Positions 1 to 8,729 of a stretch of 64,000 nt of DNA are shown piece by piece. Both the position numbers and the translations under genes were made by a program. The notes below the pieces were generated by a model. The model had not been told where the DNA came from and searched no databases. It saw nothing but the letters and a program-made list of their open reading frames with translations. The stretch covers positions 1 through 64,000 of the forward strand of contig NZ_UYZZ01000010.1 in the NCBI RefSeq assembly GCF_900626095.1. Reading direction: 5' to 3'. Source of the stretch: Clostridium rectalis. Lineage in GTDB: Bacteria; Bacillota; Clostridia; Clostridiales; Clostridiaceae. Each line of letters begins with the position of its first letter. The stretch's first letter is position 1.

Positions 1-118
1 TGAGATTTCCCATAGCGTAAGCTAGTAAGACCCCTTGAAGAACACAAGGTTGATAGGTCAGAGGTGTAAGTACAGCAATGTATTCAGCTGACTGATACTA
101 ATAGGTCGAGGGCTTGAT
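1..118 (+). rRNA. 23S ribosomal RNA, 3' end (partial)
   Basis: The first ~118 bases match the conserved end of bacterial 23S rRNA (domain VI), including the ACTAATAGGTCGAGGGC stretch close to the mature 3' end. The gene begins outside the window. A 5S gene follows about 115 bases later, so this is the end of an rRNA operon reading into the window. The exact 3' end is uncertain by a few bases. Confidence 0.95.
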
Positions 119-233
119 CTAATAAATGTTACTTTGTGCAATTTTGAAAGAATAAGTTCTTTCAAAGATAACTCACTCAGGAAACTGAGGAGTAATGATT
201 TAAAGTGAAATCGAAGATTTCTGTAAATCAGTA
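119..233 (+). other. 23S-5S internal spacer with a stem-loop
   Basis: This is a non-coding spacer. It contains a perfect 10-bp stem (143-152 with 157-166, loop TAAG) that could mark an rRNA processing site. No tRNA is present. Confidence 0.6.
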
Positions 234-349
234 TCTGGTGATTATGGCTTGAAGGTAACACCCGTTCCCATACCGAACACGAAGGTTAAGCTTCAAAGCG
301 CCGATGGTACTGCAAGGGAGGCCTTGTGGGAGAGTAGGTCGTCGTCAGG
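234..349 (+). rRNA. 5S ribosomal RNA
   Basis: About 116 bases with the typical 5S core (CCCGTTCCCATACCGAACAC near 260-279) and the closing helix formed by its first and last ~7 bases (TCTGGTG pairing with the GTCAGG end). It is the last gene of the rRNA operon and is followed at once by a terminator. Confidence 0.95.
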
Positions 350-356
350 TAATATT

Positions 357-388
357 AAAACACTAAGTGTATACTTAGTGTTTTTTTT
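357..388 (+). terminator. Intrinsic terminator of the rRNA operon
   Basis: A 12-bp stem (AAAACACTAAGT with ACTTAGTGTTTT) is followed by a run of T starting about 381. Confidence 0.9.
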
Positions 389-449
389 ATTTTATAAAAA
401 TAAAAATTTTGAGAAAACTACTATTATAAAATAGAAAGGAAAACTAAAA

Positions 450-1814
450 ATGCATGATTCAAAGAAAAGAGAAAAATTTTCATCAGGATTAGCTGTATTT
501 TTTGCAACACTAGGATCTGCTGTAGGTTTGGGAAATATATGGAAGTTTCCTTATTTAGTGGGTAATAATGGGGGAGGAGGATTTTTATTTATATATTTAC
601 TTTGTGTTTTTTTTGTTGGGTTACCAATACTTATAAGTGAATTTTTTATAGGAAGAAAAGCTAGAAAAAATTTTATTGGAGCAATTGAGTATTTAAAACC
701 TGATTCTATATGGAGAAACATGGGTTTAGTAGGTATTGTGGCAGTGCATTTTATTATATTCTTTTATACTTGTGTAGCGGGGTGGGTATATTCCTATATA
801 TTTAAATCCATAAAAGGGGATTTCAATTATACTTCTATAGAATCTACTAGAAAAATATTTTTTCATACTACGATAGGGCCTGTTGAGCCGCTTATATGGC
901 AGGCTATAGTTATAGTAATAGTTTCTAGTATTTTATTAATGGGAGTTAAAAAAGGTATAGAAAGAGTAACTAAGATATTAATGCCTGTATTATTTATATT
1001 AATAATAGTTTGTGATATAAAAGCTTTAACTTTATCTGGGGCAAAAGAGGGAATTAAATTTTTATTTAATATAAATTTTTCAAAATTAAATACATCATCA
1101 GTATTAATGGCTTTGGGGTTGTCATTTTTTAAATTGTCTTTAGGTATGGGAGTTATGGTTACGTATGGAAGTTACTTTACAGAAGATAATAATATGCCGA
1201 GTACAGCAGTAAAAGTTATTTTGTCAGATACTTTAGTATCCTTACTTGCGGGGATTGCTGTATTTCCAGTAGTATTTTCATTTAACGTGAAACCTAGTGA
1301 AGGTCCTGGACTATTGTTTATGACTATTCCTTTAGTATTCTCTAAAATGGCTTTTGGAAAATTATTATTAAGCATTTTCTTTATACTTACGGCAATAGCT
1401 GCTACTACTGCTTTACTATCGATGATGGAAGGTATTATTATCTACTATATTGAGGAAAGAGGTTATTCAAGAAAAAAAGCTGTACTACTTAATGGAATTG
1501 TATTATTTATGTTTGGAGCATTAGCAACTTTGTCTGCAGATAAAAATAGTATTTTATCAAATATAAAGATACTACATAAAGGCTTTTTTGATTTATTTGA
1601 TTATTTAGCTTCTAATATATTGGCACCATTAGGAGGGATTTTTATATCCTTATTTATTGGATATGTTTTAAAGGGAAAAGATATAAAAATGGAACTCTCA
1701 AATAATGGTAGTTTGAAAAATAAAGGAATTGTAGAATTATATTATTTTGCAATTAAGTATATAACCCCTATACTACTCATATTGGTTTTTTTATATTCTA
1801 TTAGGATAATTTAA
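450..1814 (+). CDS. Sodium:neurotransmitter symporter (NSS/SNF family) transporter
   Basis: A 454-residue integral membrane protein of about 11-12 hydrophobic segments. Residues ~20-45 contain the NSS signature GSAVGLGNIWKFPYL followed by a glycine-rich turn, which in the LeuT fold forms part of the sodium and substrate site. Members import amino acids or related solutes with Na+; the substrate here cannot be read from sequence. A GAAAGGA ribosome binding site precedes the ATG. It stands alone between the rRNA operon and the sirtuin. Unlike the second NSS gene of this window (21945-23462), no small partner ORF follows it. It is slightly short for the family, but both ends look complete. Confidence 0.9.
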   Translation: MHDSKKREKFSSGLAVFFATLGSAVGLGNIWKFPYLVGNNGGGGFLFIYLLCVFFVGLPILISEFFIGRKARKNFIGAIEYLKPDSIWRNMGLVGIVAVHFIIFFYTCVAGWVYSYIFKSIKGDFNYTSIESTRKIFFHTTIGPVEPLIWQAIVIVIVSSILLMGVKKGIERVTKILMPVLFILIIVCDIKALTLSGAKEGIKFLFNINFSKLNTSSVLMALGLSFFKLSLGMGVMVTYGSYFTEDNNMPSTAVKVILSDTLVSLLAGIAVFPVVFSFNVKPSEGPGLLFMTIPLVFSKMAFGKLLLSIFFILTAIAATTALLSMMEGIIIYYIEERGYSRKKAVLLNGIVLFMFGALATLSADKNSILSNIKILHKGFFDLFDYLASNILAPLGGIFISLFIGYVLKGKDIKMELSNNGSLKNKGIVELYYFAIKYITPILLILVFLYSIRII

Positions 1815-1886
1815 ATATAATGATATAGATGAAAAATATTTTATATGATATGCTAAATATAGGGTAGGAGTATTGGAGGTGTGTTT

Positions 1887-2624
1887 ATGAATAATACAGA
1901 AAAATTAATGAAATTAATACTAGATAGTTCCAATATTGTATTTTTCGGAGGAGCTGGAGTATCTACAGAAAGTAAAATACCAGATTTTAGATCGGATACT
2001 GGGTTATATAAGGCAAAAAATAATTTAACTTATCCACCGGAGGAAATATTAAGTCATAGTTTTTTTAAAAAACATACAGAGGATTTTTTTAGTTTTTATA
2101 AAGATAAAATGATATATAAAAATGCCCGACCTAATGATGCACATTATGCACTTGCTAAATTAGAAAAAATGGGTAAATTGAAAGCCATAATAACGCAAAA
2201 CATAGATGGACTTCATCAAGTTGCAGGTTCTAAAGAGGTTATAGAATTGCATGGTAGTATTCATAGAAACTACTGTATGAAATGTAATAAGTACTTTGAT
2301 TTAAAGTACATTTCAGGATATGGTGGTATACCTAAATGCAATCACTGTGGGGGTACTGTTAAACCTGATGTAGTATTATATGAAGAACCATTGGATATGG
2401 AATCAATTAATAGAGCAGTATATTTTGTGAGTAAATGTGATTTATTAATTGTTGGAGGTACTTCTTTGGTTGTATACCCAGCAGCGGGATTAGTTGATTA
2501 TTATACAGGAGATAATTTAATTTTAATAAATAAATCAGCAACATCTTATGATAGTAAAGCATCCATAGTTATACAGGACAGTATTGGAAAAGTATTAAAA
2601 AGTGTAGTAGATGAAATGTCGTAA
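1887..2624 (+). CDS. NAD-dependent protein deacylase, Sir2 family (sirtuin)
   Basis: Sirtuins remove acyl groups from lysines while consuming NAD+, giving nicotinamide and O-acyl-ADP-ribose. The 245-residue protein has the Rossmann signature GAGVS (22-26), then IPDFRS, TQNIDGLH (103-110), the catalytic histidine in ELHG (His122), a four-cysteine zinc module (Cys130, 133, 151, 154) and GTSLVVYPAA near the end. A GTG six bases upstream touches the GGAGGT ribosome binding site, so the ATG at 1887 is the better start. The gene appears to be transcribed alone. The physiological substrate is unknown. It is probably a regulator of acetylated enzymes, as in other Firmicutes. Confidence 0.93.
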   Translation: MNNTEKLMKLILDSSNIVFFGGAGVSTESKIPDFRSDTGLYKAKNNLTYPPEEILSHSFFKKHTEDFFSFYKDKMIYKNARPNDAHYALAKLEKMGKLKAIITQNIDGLHQVAGSKEVIELHGSIHRNYCMKCNKYFDLKYISGYGGIPKCNHCGGTVKPDVVLYEEPLDMESINRAVYFVSKCDLLIVGGTSLVVYPAAGLVDYYTGDNLILINKSATSYDSKASIVIQDSIGKVLKSVVDEMS

Positions 2625-2635
2625 AAGTATTGAAT

Positions 2636-2690
2636 AACATCTAAAAAACATCTAAAAGTTATTGACAAAATAATTTTTAGATGTTATTAT
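2636..2690 (+). promoter_or_regulatory. tRNA-Cys promoter inside a three-copy repeat
   Basis: TTGACA (2662-2667), a 17-bp spacer and TATTAT (2685-2690) form a near-consensus sigma-A promoter for the tRNA gene. The 11-mer AACATCTAAAA occurs twice in direct tandem (2636-2646 and 2647-2657), and its exact inverse TTTTAGATGTT lies at 2675-2685. The inverted pair therefore brackets the -35 box and runs into the -10 box. This is an operator-like layout; no regulator is known to me. Confidence 0.7.
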
Positions 2691-2716
2691 GTATAAGTAG
2701 TTAACGCAAAATATAT

Positions 2717-2790
2717 GGCGCTATAGCCAAGTGGTAAGGCACAGGTCTGCAACACCTTCATCCCCAGTTCAAATCTGGGTGGCGCCTCCA
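2717..2790 (+). tRNA. tRNA-Cys (anticodon GCA), CCA encoded
   Basis: The acceptor stem GGCGCTA pairs with TGGCGCC, followed by a T discriminator and an encoded CCA. The anticodon loop CTGCAAC gives GCA (cysteine), and the T arm holds GTTCAAAT. It is a single-gene transcript with its own promoter and terminator. Confidence 0.96.
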
Positions 2791-2823
2791 AAAAAATCAA
2801 TCTATTTTTAGATTGATTTTTTT
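2791..2823 (+). terminator. Terminator of tRNA-Cys
   Basis: The stem AAAAAATCAATCT / AGATTGATTTTTT begins directly after the CCA and ends in a T run. Confidence 0.85.
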
Positions 2824-2868
2824 ATTTATAATAAATAAAAATAAAGGATAAAATATCCTTAATTTTTA

Positions 2869-3819
2869 TTAAAACATATCCTTTTTAGATAAAAATATTG
2901 TGGTAACTACTGATAATCCTAATATAATACTAAAAATTATCCAGAAACCGTAAGGATATTCTGCAAAAGGTATAGCTCTAACGTTCATTCCAAACATACC
3001 GGATATCATATTTGGTATGGACATAACTATTGTTATTGAAGCTAATAATTTCATAACTATATTTAAGTTGTTTGATATTACTGAAGCGAAAGCGTCCATT
3101 GTACCGCTTAATATATTGCTGTATATATTAGCCATTTCAATTGCCTGTTTATTTTCTATTATAACGTCTTCTAGGATATCCTGATCCTCAGGGTATTTTT
3201 GCATTATGTCTAGTTTGAGCATTTTTTCTAGCGTAATTTCATTTGACTTTAAAGAAGTAGAGAAGTATACTAGAGATTTTTCTAAAGATAAAAGTTGAAT
3301 TAATTCTTTATTTTTCATTGACTTATGTAATTTTCGTTCAATTAGTAAGCTTTTTTTATCTATTTGTCTAAGATATATTAAGTAATAACTAGCAACTCTG
3401 TATAATATTTGAAGTATGAATCTAGAACGTTTAAAAGTGAAAAAAGATTTTACTTTTCCATCAATGAAGTCTGAAACAATTTTACTGTTTTTTAAGCATA
3501 CGGTTATTAATAAATTATCTGTATGTATGATTCCAAGAGGATATGTATCGTAGGTTAAAGAATTATCCTCCATCTCAGTAAAGGGAATATCTAATAGAAC
3601 TAACATATTTTTTTCATCATCACTATCTATACGTGATGTTTCTTCATCATCTAACGCAGCTTTTAAAAAATCTATTGGAACATTAGTTTTGCGGGATATA
3701 AATAATAATTCTTGATCTGAAGGTGCAACTATATTAATCCAACAGCCCGGTTCTATTGAGTCTATTTGTTTAAGTAATTTATGTTCATGTTCTTCTGTTG
3801 ATTTATATATTGAAATCAT
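2869..3819 (-). CDS. CorA family magnesium/divalent metal channel
   Basis: CorA proteins form pentameric Mg2+ (or Co2+/Ni2+) channels in the membrane. The 316-residue product has a long soluble, helix-rich N-terminal part and two C-terminal membrane helices; the pore signature GMN sits at residues ~277-279, just after the first helix, and a short basic tail (SKKDMF) ends the protein. The ATG follows a good AGGAGG site. It is transcribed leftward, alone, from a promoter that carries an inverted repeat (3852-3888). The exact metal is not predictable; several copies of this family are common in clostridia. Confidence 0.9.
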   Translation of the reverse strand: MISIYKSTEEHEHKLLKQIDSIEPGCWINIVAPSDQELLFISRKTNVPIDFLKAALDDEETSRIDSDDEKNMLVLLDIPFTEMEDNSLTYDTYPLGIIHTDNLLITVCLKNSKIVSDFIDGKVKSFFTFKRSRFILQILYRVASYYLIYLRQIDKKSLLIERKLHKSMKNKELIQLLSLEKSLVYFSTSLKSNEITLEKMLKLDIMQKYPEDQDILEDVIIENKQAIEMANIYSNILSGTMDAFASVISNNLNIVMKLLASITIVMSIPNMISGMFGMNVRAIPFAEYPYGFWIIFSIILGLSVVTTIFLSKKDMF

Positions 3820-3851
3820 ATTAAACCTCCTATTAGTATTGTATAAACTAT

Positions 3852-3888
3852 ATTATAACTTATAAAATGATATTGTCTATAAGTTATA
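3852..3888 (-). promoter_or_regulatory. Likely corA promoter overlapped by an inverted repeat
   Basis: On the minus strand TAGACA (3874-3879), a 16-bp spacer and TATAAT (3852-3857) form a plausible promoter. A perfect 11-bp inverted repeat (TATAACTTATA at 3854-3864, TATAAGTTATA at 3878-3888) covers both elements and could be a repressor site. Confidence 0.5.
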
Positions 3889-4122
3889 AAGTAAATGAAG
3901 GAAAAAAACCTTTTTGAAAATATAATAAAATAAAAAATTCGCATTAAAATTAAATTCAAGAGTAAAGTTGCGATAAATCGAGTTTAAATAAATATACTAT
4001 GATAATATAACACCTATTGGTCACTAGTAAACTCTAGAAGACTATAATAGCTTATATTGGCTCTGGATTAACCATTAAAACCCTAGTATAATTTCTATAT
4101 TGTAATAAATATAGGGGATTTG
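3889..4122. other. AT-rich intergenic stretch, nothing recognised
   Basis: This lies between the divergent corA and the 168-residue membrane protein gene. I see no ORF of note, no terminator and no clear promoter for the rightward gene. Confidence 0.5.
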
Positions 4123-4138
4123 CCTGGAGGGTTCTTGT

Positions 4139-4645
4139 ATGGGAAACATGTATAAGGAAACAGTGACTAGAAGGAAATTACCGTCATTAGTAAAATTTTT
4201 TGCGATACTAGTATGTACTCTATTTTTTCTTGAAATTATTGAGACATTACCTATAAGTAAAGAATATATAGGTAAAGTTATAATGGGGCTATGTAGTATA
4301 CTAGTTTTAGTAGCCTTAATATTTGAAGTTTTTAGATGTAGAGTAAAGTACACTTATTCGCTCATTGCGGATCAGTTTATTATTCATAGGATAAAAGGTG
4401 AAGAAGATAAGGTAGTAGAAAATATAAAGGTTAGAAATATAGAATATATAGGTAAAAAGGATTTATCTAAATTTAGATCTAATATATCTAGTTCTAAGAG
4501 ATATATATGTTCAGTATTAAATTTTAAACCTTATTGTTGCGTATATAAAGATGGAAATAAGTTGAGGAAGTTTTATTTTGAACCTAGTAACAATTTAATT
4601 GAGAAAATAAAGTTCCACAGAAAAAAAAGATTAGCTAATTTTTAA
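4139..4645 (+). CDS. Membrane protein of unknown function
   Basis: I do not recognise this 168-residue protein. Two hydrophobic segments near residues 20-40 and 48-65 suggest a two-helix hairpin in the membrane. The rest is a basic, mixed soluble domain of ~100 residues, with a repeated IEYIGKKDLSK-like stretch and a polybasic C-terminus (HRKKRLANF). That arrangement resembles membrane-anchored PH-like domains, but this is only a guess. The ATG has a good CTGGAGG site. It converges with the M20-type gene and shares a bidirectional terminator with it. Confidence 0.7.
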   Translation: MGNMYKETVTRRKLPSLVKFFAILVCTLFFLEIIETLPISKEYIGKVIMGLCSILVLVALIFEVFRCRVKYTYSLIADQFIIHRIKGEEDKVVENIKVRNIEYIGKKDLSKFRSNISSSKRYICSVLNFKPYCCVYKDGNKLRKFYFEPSNNLIEKIKFHRKKRLANF

Positions 4646-4662
4646 TTAGCTAATCTTTTTTA
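4624..4662. terminator. Bidirectional terminator
   Basis: A perfect 13-bp stem (AGATTAGCTAATT / AATTAGCTAATCT) is flanked by A runs on the left and T runs on the right, so it can serve both converging genes. Their stop codons lie inside it. Confidence 0.85.
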
Positions 4663-5831
4663 TTTATAATAAAATTTTTATTTGTATTTTTATATAGCTC
4701 AGATTTCATTTCTTGTAATAAATGTTCTCCTTCTATTAAATCCAAAGCCGTTATGGCTAATGCTTGAGCGGTCTTAATGACTTTATCGTGAGCATAATTT
4801 GATATAGTAGCCATAGCAAATTCCCCTGATGAATATTTAATAGATGGACTTTCTACAATAGATATATAAGGATGTATGCAGGGGACACAATGGCTTATTG
4901 TACCGATGCTAAGTCCTGAGTAAGTATCCTTTGGATCTTTTATATCAATTATGCCACTTTCTTTTAAGTTATGAGAAAATAATCTTGATAAAGTAGAGTT
5001 TGTTATAAGTTCTTCATAAGGTAATTCATATATACTTATTTCAGATTGTATTTCCATTAGATTACTAATGTTTTTTATAAATTCTCTAAGTCTTTTTTCT
5101 ATATTTTCAACATAGCACATTTTTGTACCCCTTATATAAAATTTAGCTTCTGCTTCTGTGGGCATTAAGTATGGAGAGGATCCACCTTTAGCTATTACTC
5201 CATCTATGCTAGTATTATTAAGCCCCTTAGATAATAAATTTAAAGAATTAAAGGTAAATAAACAAGCATCTAAAGAGGAATAATTTATTAATTTTCTATA
5301 ACTTAAACTAGCAGGACTTTTATAATTAATTTTCAAAGGAAGTAGTGCCATAGATGAACCACTTTCTGCTGTAACGATATCAGGATGAGCCATAAGTACT
5401 GCATCTATGTCATCAAATATACCCTGTTTTTTCATAGTTATTTTAGAACTGCCTACAAATTCTCCAGGGCAACCTAAAACTATTACAGTACCTTGAAATT
5501 TATCCATAACTTTTGATAAAGATATGGCGGCTGCTACAGACATGGAGGATATTAAATTGTGACCTGTAATATGGCCTTCATCTTCTATGGTATCATATTC
5601 ACATATATAGCATATTTTAGGATGACCTTCCCCATATTTAGCAGAAAAAGCTGTGGGAATATTTAGTAACTTTTCTGTAACTTGAAAATTATTTTTTTTT
5701 AATATATTGGTCAAATATCGACAGGCCTTAAATTCTTTAAAGCTTGCTTCGGGATTGTCATATAAATATTTAGAAATATTAAATATGTCATTGCTTATAG
5801 AATCTAAAAAAGTAGCAATTTTTTGTTTCAA
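4650..5831 (-). CDS. M20-type amidohydrolase-like protein with altered active-site motifs
   Basis: The 393-residue protein has the M20D fold of AbgB-like and aminoacylase-like amidohydrolases: a catalytic domain, an inserted dimerisation domain (roughly 165-290) and a C-terminal catalytic part with HPYISI. Family members use two metal ions bound by motifs such as GHACGHN and PAEEGG. Here these read GHITGHN (86-92, metal-binding Cys replaced by Thr) and CPGEFVG (121-127, second Glu replaced by Phe). AHPD (149-151) and the last histidine are kept. It may bind one metal, act on an unusual substrate, or be non-catalytic. The TTG start has a GGGGTGA site at good distance. It is a single leftward gene. 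Confidence 0.8.
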   Translation of the reverse strand: MKQKIATFLDSISNDIFNISKYLYDNPEASFKEFKACRYLTNILKKNNFQVTEKLLNIPTAFSAKYGEGHPKICYICEYDTIEDEGHITGHNLISSMSVAAAISLSKVMDKFQGTVIVLGCPGEFVGSSKITMKKQGIFDDIDAVLMAHPDIVTAESGSSMALLPLKINYKSPASLSYRKLINYSSLDACLFTFNSLNLLSKGLNNTSIDGVIAKGGSSPYLMPTEAEAKFYIRGTKMCYVENIEKRLREFIKNISNLMEIQSEISIYELPYEELITNSTLSRLFSHNLKESGIIDIKDPKDTYSGLSIGTISHCVPCIHPYISIVESPSIKYSSGEFAMATISNYAHDKVIKTAQALAITALDLIEGEHLLQEMKSELYKNTNKNFIINKKD

Positions 5832-5984
5832 ATTATCACCCCGTTATTTAGAATTAATAATATTGTACCCATAAATTATTTAATATATTTATGTGGACAA
5901 AATAAATTTGGACAACATATTGAATAAAATATATAGTAAGAGGCAAAAATTTAAGATAGCAATTATTTTTTAAGGAGGATACCT

Positions 5985-6197
5985 ATGAAAAAAAGATGTT
6001 GTATTGTATGTGGAAAGCCTCTAAAGAATGGTATAATAGTTAATGGTAAAGGAGTATGTTTGAATTGTGAGCAAAAGATTATAAAGGTTAATATGGATAC
6101 GGATTTTTATAAGTATTATAAAGATTGTATAAAAAAATTTATAATATGCCCATGGATAAGAGGAGAGGATAGAAGGTGTCAGATTTACCACTTGTAG
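5985..6197 (+). CDS. csfB: Anti-sigma factor Gin (CsfB), inhibitor of sigma-G
   Basis: In Bacillus, Gin is a small zinc protein that holds sigma-G (and sigma-E) inactive until the right stage of sporulation. This 70-residue protein has the same plan: CCIVCGK near the N-terminus, then GKGVCLNCEQKII, so two CxxC pairs for one zinc, followed by a short helical tail. Length and the place directly before the yaaO-tmk-darA-holB run fit csfB. A strong AAGGAGG site precedes the ATG. Its last 22 bases overlap the start of the decarboxylase gene, suggesting translational coupling. I saw no convincing sigma-F or sigma-G promoter upstream. Confidence 0.85.
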   Translation: MKKRCCIVCGKPLKNGIIVNGKGVCLNCEQKIIKVNMDTDFYKYYKDCIKKFIICPWIRGEDRRCQIYHL

Positions 6198-7597
6198 AAG
6201 GAGTTTTAAAATACGTAAAAGAAAATAACATTTCATTTTCAATGCCTGGACACAAGAATGGCAAAGGTTTTTTTGCTACTGAGGAAGGGAAAACTTTTAT
6301 AAATAATATATTAAGTTGTGATATCACCGAAGTTGAAGGTGTTGATAATCTTCATAATCCTGAAGGAATTATAAAAGAGGCCAGTGAGCTTTTAACACAA
6401 CTTTATGGTAGTAAAAAATCCTATTTTTTAGTTAATGGAAGTACTAGTGGAAATTTAATAATGGTGTATTCTTCTTTTAAAGAGGGCGATAAAGTTATAA
6501 TAGATAGAAGTTGTCACAAATCTATATTTAATGCAATAATTTTAAAAAAACTTAAACCTGTTTATATAAAGAATAGAGTTTGTAATAGTTTTAATGCTCC
6601 TATTTCCATAAATATGGAGCATTTTTTTCAAGTAATAAAAAATAACAGGGATGCTAAAGGAATAATATTAACTTATCCAAATTACTATGGAATATGTTGT
6701 GATTTGGAGAAAATTATTGAAGAGGCAAAAAATTATAATATGAAAGTACTAATTGATTCAGCTCATGGAGCACATTTTGGTATAAGTAATAAGTTACCTA
6801 AAAGTGCAGTTAAGTTAGGAGCTGATATGGTGGTTACAAGTTCACATAAGACTTTGGCTAGTTTTACCCAAACCGCCTTTTTACATATAAATAGTAATAT
6901 AAATAAAGATAAGGTTGATTTTTATTTTAGTAGTTTTTCAAGTACAAGCCCTTCCTATTTATTGATGTGTTCTATGGATTATGGGAGGTATTATCTACAG
7001 AAATATGGTAGAAATGAATATAATAATTTAATAGAGTTGGCGGAAAAATATAAAAATAAAATAAATAACATTGATAATATGCATGTAATAGATGAACAGG
7101 ATATAAACGAAAACTATAGTTACTTTATGGATAGAAGTAGGTATATAATAAACTTAAATAATAATTATAATTCAAATTTATTACTAAAATATTTAAGAGA
7201 GAATAAAATTCAGTGTGAGATGAGTGATACTCATAATATAGTACTAATATTTTCACCATTTAATACAGAAGAAGATTTTAAATATTTATATGAAGTATTA
7301 AGAAAATGCGATTTATCTAAAATGAAATTCCAATCAATAAATATACATGAATATAGTATCCCAGTTTTAAAGTTATCACCTCATGAAGCAGTAAATAAAC
7401 CAAAGAAAAAAATTGATATAGAGGGTAGCTTGGGTAGGATATGTGGTGAAAATATAATACCTTATCCTCCAGGTATACCATTAATTATGATGGGAGAAAT
7501 AATAGATAAAGAAACTATAATTATGTTAAAATATTATTTAAATAACGGAATAGAACTAATAGGAGTAGATAATGGCAAGGTTAAAATAATAGAATAA
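6176..7597 (+). CDS. yaaO: Orn/Lys/Arg decarboxylase-type PLP enzyme (YaaO-like)
   Basis: A fold-type I PLP decarboxylase of 473 residues, the short form without the N-terminal wing domain of E. coli inducible enzymes. It keeps MPGHKNG (23-29), the cofactor-stacking aspartate in VLIDSAHGAH (191-200) and the PLP lysine in SSHKTLASFTQTA (Lys225). It would convert arginine, lysine or ornithine to the matching amine for polyamine synthesis; the exact substrate is not settled by sequence. The GTG start lies inside gin, with AGGAG ten bases before it. In Bacillus the homologue occupies the same place between csfB and tmk. Confidence 0.88.
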   Translation: MSDLPLVEGVLKYVKENNISFSMPGHKNGKGFFATEEGKTFINNILSCDITEVEGVDNLHNPEGIIKEASELLTQLYGSKKSYFLVNGSTSGNLIMVYSSFKEGDKVIIDRSCHKSIFNAIILKKLKPVYIKNRVCNSFNAPISINMEHFFQVIKNNRDAKGIILTYPNYYGICCDLEKIIEEAKNYNMKVLIDSAHGAHFGISNKLPKSAVKLGADMVVTSSHKTLASFTQTAFLHINSNINKDKVDFYFSSFSSTSPSYLLMCSMDYGRYYLQKYGRNEYNNLIELAEKYKNKINNIDNMHVIDEQDINENYSYFMDRSRYIINLNNNYNSNLLLKYLRENKIQCEMSDTHNIVLIFSPFNTEEDFKYLYEVLRKCDLSKMKFQSINIHEYSIPVLKLSPHEAVNKPKKKIDIEGSLGRICGENIIPYPPGIPLIMMGEIIDKETIIMLKYYLNNGIELIGVDNGKVKIIE

Positions 7598-7619
7598 ATT
7601 AGAAATGAAGGTTGATTAT

Positions 7620-8318
7620 ATGACTAAATCAAAAAAGGGAAAATTAATAGTTGTGGAAGCTGGAGACGGAAGCGGTAAAGCTACTCAAACTAAAAGGCTT
7701 TATGAGAGATTATTACAAGATGGATATAAAGTTTTAAAAATAGAGTATCCTAATTATAAAAGTGAATCCTCTGCACTTATAAAAATGTATCTAAATGGAG
7801 AGTTCGGAGACAAACCAGAAGATGTAAATGCATATGCAGCGTCGACATTTTATGCTGTTGACAGATATGCTTCATTTAAAAAGGAATGGAAAGATTTTTA
7901 TGATAATGGAGGAATAATATTAGCTGATAGGTATACAACATCGAATATGGTGCATCAGGCGGCCAAGATAAAAGATGAAGCAGAAAAAGAAAAATTTTTA
8001 AATTGGTTGTGGGAGTTAGAGTTTAAACTAATGGGATTACCTAGACCTGATTTGGTTGTATTTTTAGATATGCCACCAGAGTATAGTAGCAAACTTATGA
8101 CCAATAGAAAGAATAAATTTACTGGTGATTTACAAAAAGATATACATGAAAAAAACAAGCTATATTTGATAAATTCTTATAAGAATGCTTGTTATGTAGC
8201 TGGAAAATATAATTGGATTAAATTAAAATGTGTCTGTAATAATAAAATAAAGTCTATAGATGAAATTCATGAGGAGATATATAACAGTGTTAAAGAAAAA
8301 CTAATATATTTTTATTAG
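7620..8318 (+). CDS. tmk: Thymidylate kinase (dTMP kinase), divergent P-loop
   Basis: Phosphorylates dTMP to dTDP for DNA synthesis. The 232-residue product has a P-loop EAGDGSGKATQ (13-23), in which the usual Ser/Thr after the invariant Lys is Ala. It also has a DRYTTSN motif in the middle and DLVVFLDMPPE near residue 145. This is the divergent clostridial kind rather than the classical bacterial type. Position between yaaO and darA supports tmk. An ATG 15 bases upstream lacks a ribosome binding site; the GAAGG before 7620 makes that the better start. Confidence 0.85.
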   Translation: MTKSKKGKLIVVEAGDGSGKATQTKRLYERLLQDGYKVLKIEYPNYKSESSALIKMYLNGEFGDKPEDVNAYAASTFYAVDRYASFKKEWKDFYDNGGIILADRYTTSNMVHQAAKIKDEAEKEKFLNWLWELEFKLMGLPRPDLVVFLDMPPEYSSKLMTNRKNKFTGDLQKDIHEKNKLYLINSYKNACYVAGKYNWIKLKCVCNNKIKSIDEIHEEIYNSVKEKLIYFY

Positions 8319-8352
8319 AAGTTTTCAAAAATATGTTAGAATATACATGTAG

Positions 8353-8715
<363 letters not shown>

Positions 8716-8729
8716 TGGAGGATTAAGTA

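Noticed and set aside
249-434. Short rightward ORF
   Set aside because: It lies within 5S rRNA and its terminator; the RNA genes explain the sequence.
5892-5900. TGTGGACAA upstream of gin as a further DnaA box
   Set aside because: A single near match, with no others around, fits chance.
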